Shown piece after piece: positions 55,683-64,000 of a stretch of DNA of 64,000 nucleotides. The DNA comes from Myxocyprinus asiaticus (lineage: Eukaryota > Chordata > Actinopteri > Cypriniformes > Catostomidae): the NCBI RefSeq assembly GCF_019703515.2, contig NC_059365.1:34925501-34989500 (forward strand), given 5' to 3'. The notes below the pieces were generated by a model. It was not told the DNA's origin. It made no database searches and worked only from the letters and a program-made list of their open reading frames with translations. Made by a program: the position numbers and the translations under genes. The first letter of the stretch is position 1. Every line of letters begins with the position of its first letter.

Positions 55683-56287
55683 GTATTGACAGCATCTAAA
55701 CGTCATCATTTTACGTATTAACACCTATAGAAACATACAGTTGTTTACATGTACTGTTTGAATTGATTAATGTTGAATAATTAATAGATTTAATCAGTTA
55801 ATTACATTTAATTTATAATCAATGAGATTAGTTAAATGCCATCACATTTATTTAACGCAGCTGACATTGTAATATGACATTTTAATGGTTTAATTCAGTT
55901 CTGTGTGATTTCTGCTGCCCTATACAACGTTTTAAAGGATTACATCACTTTAACCAAGACTACACTTTAAAATGTTAAAATGAATAAAAACTCTTTAATC
56001 ATTTAATCATTCATTAAGCATTTAATTTTATTTTTGTTTGCCATGGGACACAAAAGGAGTTTTCATAATATGCCAAAAAAAAACTAAATAAACCACAAAC
56101 AGCACCTTAAAACAATAATAAAATTAATCCATACATTTGTTAGCTATAATCCAAATCTTCAGACTGTTTTCTGTGAAGAACAGACCCAAATTCAAGCCTT
56201 TTATTCAATGATGTCCATCTCCATCTGCTGCTGCGCTGTTGCACCCACTATAACCGTCAACCTGTTGGTTTTTTCAAATGTTTATTT
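55683..56287. other. Intergenic, nothing recognised
   Basis: AT-rich sequence with no open frame worth supporting. Confidence 0.5.
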
Positions 56288-56719
56288 TTTTTATCCCCTT
56301 TTCTCCCAATTTTGGAATGCCCAGTTCCCACTACTTAGTAGGTCCTTGTGGTGGCACAGTTACTCACCTCAATCCGGGTGGCAGAGGACAAGTCCCAGTT
56401 GTCTCCGCTTCTGAGACCGTCAATCCACACATCTTATCACGTGGCTCGCTGTGCATGACACCGTGGAGACTCCCAGCATGTGGAGGCTCATGCTACACTC
56501 CGTAATCCACGCACAACTTATCACGCACCCCATTGAGAGCGAGAACCCCTAATCGTGACCACAAGGAGGTTACCCCATGTGACTCTACCCTCCCTAGCAA
56601 CCGGGCCAATTTGGTTGCTTAGGAGACCTGACTGGAGTCACTCAGCACACCCTGGATTCGAACTCAAGACTCCAGGGGTGGTAGTCAGCGTCAATACTCG
56701 CTGAGCTACCCAGGCCCCT
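56288..56719 (-). mobile_element. tRNA-derived SINE, second copy
   Basis: Minus-strand copy of the family at 8660. The head at 56719 reads ggggcctgggtagctcagcg, the B box is gagttcgaatccaggg (about 56650), and the T-rich end at 56283-56300 is the complement of the A-tail. Confidence 0.8.
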
Positions 56720-57301
56720 TTGTTTTCAGAATTAAAAAATTGTCACCTCAAGCATTATGACCAGCAGTTTTATGGCAGTGATGTTGAATGCTTATTGTTT
56801 CTGAAGTGTCTCGTGACCGTTTGCGACACGCCGTATTCTGCTATGTATATGTTTGACTGAGGTATCACAGCACTGGTATGGAGTGCATCAGGAGAAGATT
56901 TACAGCAATTAATCGTTTAAATTCCACCATTTAACTCAAACAAAGCTATTGAATGCCTTCAGGGAGCACATCAGATGCAGCGCATTGCCCTTTGGGCTAC
57001 TTTTGTACTGAATTTTGCTATTTTTCTGAGAAAAGTTTTTGATTAAATTGATCTGCCTGTTATGTGTTTTATATACTTAATAAGTGGTTATGATTAGGTT
57101 TAGGAGTAGGTGTGGGATTAGTGGCTGTTTAATATATATAAATGAATATATTGTATCAAAAATTATTGCTACTGTACATTAATCTACTTGTTACATGTTT
57201 TTATATTGTTGAAATGTGGTTATGTTTAGAGGTTAAGGGTAGGGTTAAGTGATCTAAAATATCTATAAAACAGTAAAAATGTAAAAAAATATATTTATAA
57301 T

Positions 57302-57645
57302 TGTTACGTCCCAGGACATATTTCTTTCTTTATTTATTTCCTTGTTACATCTGTGGATGAAGTGGTTGATTGTATATTGATTATACAGTGTTTGTATGTT
57401 TTTTGTTGTTTTCCTTGTGTTCTCTCTCTGTCATTTTCCCAACCAGATTAACTGACATCAGTTGCCAATGATTAAGGTCAAGTGCTGAGCTGCTCTGATT
57501 GGTGGACAACATGGGGAACATGTGGATAAAGCTGAGATGGAAAGTCAGCTAGAAGAAACTCCTTCCTCCTGCTCCAGTATGTGCAATGTTGGTGTTTAGT
57601 ACTGTTGTTATTAAGAACTTGAAGTTGCAATCTATGGTAAACAGT

Positions 57646-57680
<35 letters not shown>

Positions 57681-58100
57681 AATCTTATGAGTGTAAAATC
57701 CTTTGTTGGGTGTGTGCTTAGTTCCATCCCTTAACATTTATGGAAGCAGTAGAGAGGTGGGCGCCACTTTTGTTGTTAACCTTGTTTTCTCCTGTTTATG
57801 GCTAGATAGGGAGTGAGGCTAGACTTCTGTTGTTAATTTTCTATTTCTTTATTTGTAAGGGTAAGTAGTTTGTGCCTCCCATCAGCTAGACTCCTTTTGT
57901 TTATTATTTTGGCCTGGTCCCCTCGAAGTCTTAATGCTTCCTTTTGTGTTCATAGAAGAAAATAAACTTGTAACTATTATTGTAACCTGCTGTTATCGGT
58001 TGGGACAGGAGTGAAGACCTCCATATACTTTTCATTTAAATAATTTTGTTCTTTATCACTTGTTTTCTCCCCCACACCTAGACGGGGAGGAAACATAACA
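57302..58100 (+). mobile_element. Probable solo LTR
   Basis: Starts TGTTACGTCC and ends ACATAACA, so it has TG...CA borders with an inverted TGTTA/TAACA. A gaaaataaacttgtaac poly(A)-type signal lies about 140 bp before the end, as in the R region of an LTR. There is a T-run at 57651-57676. The flanks do not show an obvious target duplication. Confidence 0.5.
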
Positions 58101-59690
58101 ATCGATTTGTGTATTCAAATATCTTTGTAATGGAGTTGTCAATATTGTAAGTTTCTAAAGCTATGAATGTTTGTTTTAGGTGCTTTCAAACATCCATATT
58201 CTACATTTTAGTATCTATTCAAATGTACAAAAATTTTAAATATAAATGTACACACAGCATGTATATTACTGAGATCAGGCTGTTATAAAATAAGACTATA
58301 TTTGAAGTTTGAGATGAATCTGCTTGGTAAGTGTGGTGATGGGGGGCATATGTTTGAGGGAGTGGTGTGGCTAGACAAGCTGGTTGTGTTCGAGAAGTTT
58401 AAGAGTTTTGTTGCATTGAACTGACAAATAAAAATCCCTGAGATGGCTGCACTCAAATGAACTGAAGACAGAGAATAAAAGCCTACCTGAAGTGTGTTAC
58501 TGCTCCCTGTCTCCTTCCATATCCAAACCCTTAAAGAGTGTTACAGGAAGTCTGTATTTACCCACAGAATCAATTGTTTTTAGTTTGACTTTTAAAGTAA
58601 ATTTTAATGGTAATAACATTAATACTTTAACCACAGGCCTAATAATTCTTTTACTGAAAATAAATTATTTCCAGTATAATATCAGTTATAAGGAACACAT
58701 TTTAGGTTTGGTGTCGAAGAAGGGGCACTTTAGCCTTACAGATGGGGCAAAGGTTGTGCCCCAATAAAAGTTGGGAAACACATATATGAAGATTGTACAG
58801 CTGTATGTCAGCTATTACAGTGAAATAAACTATCCTGAATTGTTTATTAAATATGTTATAAATAATTCCACTTGCAGGCAAATGTAACAGTTAGTGTTCA
58901 TGCCTACAGTAGACACAAATGTCAAACAGTTCTAACCTTAGGAAAGGCTTCTCACTGTGACTAAATTCACAGTTGATCTTTCTGCCCTCTGCTCTGCTTG
59001 CTCCCCTGTATTCTCCTCTTCCACATCCCCATCATTTTTACATCCCTATTTACTTCCTCCTCGTTTTTCTGCAATGGCAGGCTGGATCCTCTTGTTTTTT
59101 GAACATGGCATGTGTCCCATGAGCACAGTACATACCCCCCCCCCCCCCCCCCCGAATGTACATGGCTGGTTGCTAGGCAACAGGTATTCTGTGGGAGCGT
59201 GTGATTGGCAAAAGCCCTTATTTCAATGGTGAGAACATAGGCGATAAAACACACCTCTCTAGCAAGCACTTCCATGGCCAGTATGCAAGTACACACTTGC
59301 GCACATACAAAAAGAATCTTGCAGCGGTTGTTTATTTATATGCAAATTATACTGTAGTTGACATTCAGGCACATACTTGACTGCTGTTCGCTAAAAATCA
59401 AAAAGAATAGTTATTATAGCAAAGATCCAGATGATGTATTGCACATATATGCAATCTAGTGACTTACATTGTCTTGTAGTAAACCAAATTACTAGTAAGT
59501 GTCTCTTATGAAATTTTTATTTTCATTGTACTTCAGAAGGGACAAGGCAGTGATCACAGAGCCATTATTACTGGTTCATCCATTTAGTGTCTTGTCTGTC
59601 AATCTAAATGCATTTCATTTGAGTTTTTATTACAAAGGAGCCTTGTCTTTATTTTTCTAAAACATAACAGAATATTAATCATCATTGTTT
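58101..59690. other. Intergenic upstream of gprin1
   Basis: A C-run lies at 59139-59153. The segment 58260-58542 (gaataaaagcctacctgaag ... gagtgttaca) could be a small LTR fragment, but I cannot place its other end. No gene seen. Confidence 0.4.
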
Positions 59691-59699
59691 TCTTCTGAT

Positions 59700-59966
59700 T
59701 AAAGAGCTAGAGTGACTTTGTCATTTCATTACCACTCACTCTGCCAGGTTGAGTCTGGTTTCCAGGGAAACTAAAAATCAGAAGCTTTCAGTACACTCAG
59801 CCACAGTGAAATCCAAAGACCACCATCCACTGAGATTCTTCTGGAAAACAAACAATCTACAGTCTGCTTCTTATCATCATGAGAGGAGCATGGAGTGTGA
59901 AAATACGCCTTAGCTGTGAAATCTTTGAAAAGATGGATACAGTTCTCGGTTGGTCTTACAGTTGAG
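59700..59966 (+). other. gprin1: Probable gprin1 5' UTR exon
   Basis: Ends at a 5' splice site (gttgag|gtatgt) and would join the 3' splice site tcatcttttag at 60451. It holds a 28-codon upstream open frame (ATG 59879 to TGA 59965) that stops one base before the splice site. Exon limits are inferred from splice signals only. Confidence 0.35.
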
Positions 59967-60535
59967 GTATGTATCATTGGGGCTTATTATTATACTACGA
60001 CAGTCTCATTGTGTATCATCATAGTTTTTTTTTTTTTTTTTTTTTGATTCATTGAATCAGACAGCTGCTTTCCGAAACAGGGACATCATTTGATCTCTCT
60101 CAAAACTGAATCGACGTATTGACAAGGGATACTATTGTACTTGTAAGTATTATGAGGCTGAAGTTTTATGTATTTTTATTTCAAGAATAGAATGGATGAA
60201 TTTTGTGAGTGTCTGTGATTCTTGCAAAACATCCATCATATGCTTAATTGATCTCATATCACTAACTGTGGTGGCAATTTGATCTGTAACAGGTTTTCAA
60301 ACCTATTATCTAATCTTTAATCTTGTTTTCAATTCTGTTAAAGCCATTTTTGTGTCATTATTAATGCATGACAAATGTTCATTTTCATATTGCACTTGAA
60401 TGAACAAAATGCATTTATGGGATTTTCCCCCTATTTTTTCTCATCTTTTAGCTAAACCATCACTGGTGTGAGACAGTCAAGCTCTGATATTTCCCTACTC
60501 CTCTCCCAAATCAACACAAGCCCATATCTCAACCC

Positions 60536-62182
60536 ATGGAGGGTCCTGTTCTGACAGAAAGTGAAGTTTGGAAAGTTGGTTCAGGGACCAACTCAAGTTT
60601 AAACACTGATGACAGAAGTATAGACTATTCACCCCTTATGAGTGACACAGTTAGTGACGAAAACCTGACAAAAGCATCTGAAAACCCTGGGATCATGGTT
60701 CAAGAGGATATGAGCAGCACCATCCAGGAGCAGTCCGAACAGGTTACACCAGATCATATTAAGACAGTAATTTCACATGAGCTACGATTAGAAGAGGATT
60801 TATCCTCCACTCAAACAGCAGTCAAGAGCGATGAACCATTGGAACCAATGTGCCAACAAGAGAAGAGTGCTAACCAAGCAGAAGAACCTGCAGCTAAGAC
60901 TGACCGACAAGACCTCAACCTGGAGATTAACCAGGAAATCACCATACTGGTAACCAATCATGACTCTACTTTGGAATCTGAGGAAGTTGAAGATTTTGGG
61001 GAACAGAAGACTTCCAGCTCCCCTACTGAAGCTAAGACATCAATTGAGGGTGGAGGACAAACTGAGGATGAGAGTCTGGATGGTTCCATCATAGTGGCAA
61101 ATATGATTGAGGTCAGCCAAGTACAGAAGACTAGTATTAGTCTTAGTAACAGCAATGTTGATGAGCCAAATTTGCCTGGAGGTCAGGGACAAGAGGACAA
61201 TAAGAACTGTAAGAGTGAGAGCAACAATGGGATAAACATGGAAAAAACCCAGCAGGAAAACAAGCAAAGCACAGGTTCAAGTCCCCCACCAAAAACAGAC
61301 TCAAGCAGCACACAAGCTAACACAAAAACTGAACCAAGGACCTCTTTAAATGTGAGTGTTGCTGGTCTAAAAGATCAGCCTACGCAGTCTGAGGCAGTAG
61401 AGGTCAACACAAGATTGGAGAAAACCGAATCTTCAGAATCCAGGGATGCTAGGCTGCTTTCTCAAGAGGCGGCCTTGAGTTGCTCGCCTGGACGCCAACA
61501 GCACGTGCAAACCCAGGTCAGTCTGGAGGTTATGTATCAGTCCGTGGCCACCAGCCCCATGACTCCTCCTGTGGGTTCTGCTGCTTTCCTTTTTCCCTCT
61601 TCCTTCGGGAAACTGGCCAAGAAGTGCAGTACAGACACAGTACAGACCATAGAGACAAAAGACGCTGAGTTGCAAGTGGGCTTGAAGGTGGAATTTCGTT
61701 CAGTTGCCACAGCTCCTATGAGCCCAATCATTCTGACTGCACCTGAGGTGATCCCAGAGCCAGAGCCACGACCAGGGGTGGCCCTAGAGGAAGTGCCAGA
61801 ACCTGTGCAGGAAGTGAGCTGGGATGAAAAGGGGATGACTTGGGAGGTGTACGGTGCAGTGGTTGAGGGGGCAGTGTTGGGTACAGCCATCCAGAAACAC
61901 CTGGAGAAACAAGTGAAAAAACAGAACAAACAACCTTCAGCCTTGCCAACTCTGACAGATGCTCCACACATAGACCCAACAGAAACACCTGTGCCGCAGC
62001 CTTCTAGTCCTCCCCCTACATCAGACCCCAACGAAACAAGCCCAGCAAAAGGACAGAGCAATAATAAAGAGGACAAGAAAGGTTCAAGGGGCAGGCATCA
62101 ACAGAATCTTGTTCAACAGTGGTTTAGGAATGTCCGGCGGCCAAGCTGTTGCTCCAGACCCCATCAAGATGAGGAAAACTAA
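60536..62182 (+). CDS. gprin1: G protein-regulated inducer of neurite outgrowth 1-like
   Basis: A single coding exon of 548 codons preceded by a 3' splice site at 60451, so the gene has upstream non-coding sequence. GPRIN proteins bind activated Gi/Go alpha subunits at the neuronal membrane and promote neurite growth. The first 320 residues are acidic, Ser/Thr/Gln-rich and low in complexity, as usual. The conserved GRIN C-terminal domain starts near residue 328 with VSLEVMYQSVATSPMTPP and a second version VGLKVEFRSVATAPMSP, then W429 in WDEKGMTWEVYGAVVEGAVL and GTAIQKHLEKQ. The end, RRPSCCSRPHQDEEN, keeps the paired Cys that are palmitoylated in mammalian GRIN1. ATG 60536 has a good context (cccatgg). 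It is shorter than mammalian GPRIN1 (about 1000 residues), as the variable N-part is reduced. Linkage to sncb favours gprin1 over gprin2 or gprin3. Confidence 0.9.
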   Translation: MEGPVLTESEVWKVGSGTNSSLNTDDRSIDYSPLMSDTVSDENLTKASENPGIMVQEDMSSTIQEQSEQVTPDHIKTVISHELRLEEDLSSTQTAVKSDEPLEPMCQQEKSANQAEEPAAKTDRQDLNLEINQEITILVTNHDSTLESEEVEDFGEQKTSSSPTEAKTSIEGGGQTEDESLDGSIIVANMIEVSQVQKTSISLSNSNVDEPNLPGGQGQEDNKNCKSESNNGINMEKTQQENKQSTGSSPPPKTDSSSTQANTKTEPRTSLNVSVAGLKDQPTQSEAVEVNTRLEKTESSESRDARLLSQEAALSCSPGRQQHVQTQVSLEVMYQSVATSPMTPPVGSAAFLFPSSFGKLAKKCSTDTVQTIETKDAELQVGLKVEFRSVATAPMSPIILTAPEVIPEPEPRPGVALEEVPEPVQEVSWDEKGMTWEVYGAVVEGAVLGTAIQKHLEKQVKKQNKQPSALPTLTDAPHIDPTETPVPQPSSPPPTSDPNETSPAKGQSNNKEDKKGSRGRHQQNLVQQWFRNVRRPSCCSRPHQDEEN

Positions 62183-62984
62183 GGAACACATGACACACAG
62201 TCTAAAGGCTCGGTCACATTCACCCTTGCACAGTGAAATTCCACAGAAGAAATACAGTCAAGGGGATTCCGCACAATCAGGAATTTCGCTTCCAGTGGCA
62301 AAGAAATCTGTCAATGCAAATTTTGGGTTCAAATTTGGTGAACTTTGGCATGCAATATTGAACTATAGAAAGTTGTGTGGTTTGGCAGTGAGCTCTGTGT
62401 GGTCGGTCCTCTTATAAAGCAAATTCAGGTTTCACAGGCGCTCCTCCTTCGCAAATGCCTTCTTCGCCGATGATATTTCACCATGCAAGGCTGAATGTGA
62501 CCAAACCATGATGATGGCCCTAATCAGACAATCTCTCCCAGATTTGGCTTCAGTGATGGCCCATTGCACGGTTGGGTTTTGTTCAATGATAAGCCCCTTT
62601 AACATTCCCTACTAGGAGTTTTTTTCTTTACAGAGCACTTTAAGGCCTCTGTAATGACTCGAATGGACATTGCACCACAGAAAGCTCCCCATATGTATAA
62701 TGATGATCACCCATAATTATCATTTAATTAGGTTTGGTTTCAAACACTTAGGACAAATACAGTATAGACATTTTGATTTCTGCTTGCTTTCTGGTTATTT
62801 TGAAATGGCAATAACCAGCTTTGTTACTTTGAGTGTTTTTCTCCTCTTTTCTGTCAAGACCTTGTTACACAGATGTTGTGGTCAGTAAGGATCACTTTTA
62901 AAGTGCCCTTTGACATACAAAAGTTATACACAAGTAATTATACCTTTAACATTGTTATTATTCAACATGTAAATATAAATTCAT

Positions 62985-63051
<67 letters not shown>

Positions 63052-63915
63052 GAGCAGTAGAGTAGATTTATGGAGTGACAATACCAAGTACTATGATTTG
63101 CAAAAATTACCCTAAACAATTCATTGTTTCAATCAACAAGAAAATTATGTCTCTGATTCTGCGACGCTGAAATATTTGATGTTTTTCTTACATTTAAAAG
63201 TATTCCTTTTCTAACTGCTTTTGTACAATCCTGTAATTTTCAATGGATCTGTCTTGTATTAGAAATTAATCTCAGCACACCAGTAACAAACATACTTTTA
63301 AGCCTTACGTTCCTTGTGATGTTTTGTGACTACTGTAATGGCTGTAAAGTGAAAAGTTTTGAAATTAAACCACATCTACAAGGCTAAAGCAACCACTCAG
63401 CTGTTATTGAGAAAATGGACACTGATGTTGGCCATCACACGACATGACTTTATTTGAATAATGTAGCAAAATTTAGAGAACATGCTATCAAATGATTGCA
63501 CTTAGCACATATTCATAACAATATACCATATACAGACAGTATAAGATATCTACAATCTGGCCACCAAACTGGCTTAGCAAGATCTGAGGTCTTTATTTGC
63601 TTGCTTTGATTTTACTCAAACCTAAGCCTAGCAGGATAGCCCCAGGTAATATTTGGCAGGGTTCACAAGCAGTGTCATGCTGTAGATTTGCTGTAAATTG
63701 TTCTGTTGATGCAATTCTTGTTTTGCTTAACTGTTTGCTTGTGTCGTTTTGTTCAAAGACAGGACATATGGGGGGGGGGGGGGGGGTTGTGGAGTGTGGC
63801 AATTGAGTTCCATTCTTCTGTATGTGAGAATATTAGATGAAGGATTGGGTTTAATTCAAAGAGTTCCATCATTAATATGAAAAAAGATATGATAGAAAAT
63901 GAAAAACAATAAAGC
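62183..63915 (+). other. gprin1: gprin1 3' UTR, probable
   Basis: No gene follows the stop codon. It contains a long (AT)n at 62990-63048 and a G-run at 63770-63786. The last canonical AATAAA is at 63908-63913; earlier weaker signals (attaaa at about 63364) may also be used. Confidence 0.45.
62990..63048. repeat. (AT)n microsatellite
   Basis: About 29 AT repeats in the probable gprin1 3' UTR. Confidence 0.9.
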
Positions 63916-64000
63916 AAAGTAAACATTGGACTTCAAACATGTTTGAATTACCGCTTCTTTTATAGTGCCATGAAAATAGTACATTTTCCATCCCAAAAGC

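Noticed and set aside
58260..58542. Second LTR ending gagtgttaca
   Set aside because: It has an aataaaagcc signal, but I could not locate a matching TG start or a target duplication.
60958..62076. Minus-strand frames opposite gprin1
   Set aside because: Antisense shadows of the gprin1 coding exon.

Overview
This is a vertebrate chromosomal window, almost certainly from a cyprinid fish. It is AT-rich, has interrupted genes with GT/AG splice sites, and is packed with fish-type transposable elements: an L1-like LINE, a DIRS retrotransposon, Tc1, hAT and ISL2EU DNA transposons, tRNA-derived SINEs, TTAA-ended MITEs and long AT/AC microsatellites. The species cannot be fixed from the sequence alone.

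Three host genes lie head to tail on the + strand. (1) Beta-synuclein (sncb) has five coding exons between 11443 and 44815 that join to a 128-residue protein, with a probable non-coding first exon ending at 10513 and a poly(A) signal at 45539. (2) A small three-exon gene (46256-47480, 81 residues) resembles ADIRF; its TATA-like box at 46182 lies only about 0.6 kb past the sncb poly(A) signal. (3) A gprin1-type gene has a single 548-codon coding exon (60536-62182) ending in the GRIN C-terminal domain and a Cys-Cys membrane anchor. SNCB-GPRIN1 linkage is known in mammals, and human SNCG sits beside ADIRF, so the order SNC-ADIRF-GPRIN looks like a relic of an ancestral block that was duplicated with the synuclein family.

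Region by region: 1-2.3 kb holds little that is recognisable apart from one exon-like segment. 2.3-8.2 kb holds a fold-back MITE and a decayed L1-type LINE with target-site duplication. 8.6-9.1 kb is a SINE. 10-45 kb is sncb; its introns hold hAT-type elements with 7-8 bp target duplications (12.4, 20.2, 22.8 and 41.3 kb), an LTR with adjoining minisatellite (27.3-28.6 kb), a Tc1 transposon (28.6-29.75 kb), a DIRS element lodged in an older Tc1-like relic (31.7-37.3 kb) and several palindromic repeats. 46-47.9 kb is the ADIRF-like gene. 49.8-55.7 kb is a dispersed repeat split by two DNA transposons. 56.3-58.1 kb holds a second SINE and a probable solo LTR. 59.7-64 kb is gprin1.

The most unusual object is the 4.6-kb ISL2EU-type transposon at 50455-55031. 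It carries two convergent genes: a THAP-DDE transposase and a SWIM/YqaJ-nuclease/PHD protein. The pre-insertion site survives in a related repeat copy at about 38590, so both ends can be placed to the base. Both genes carry visible lesions.
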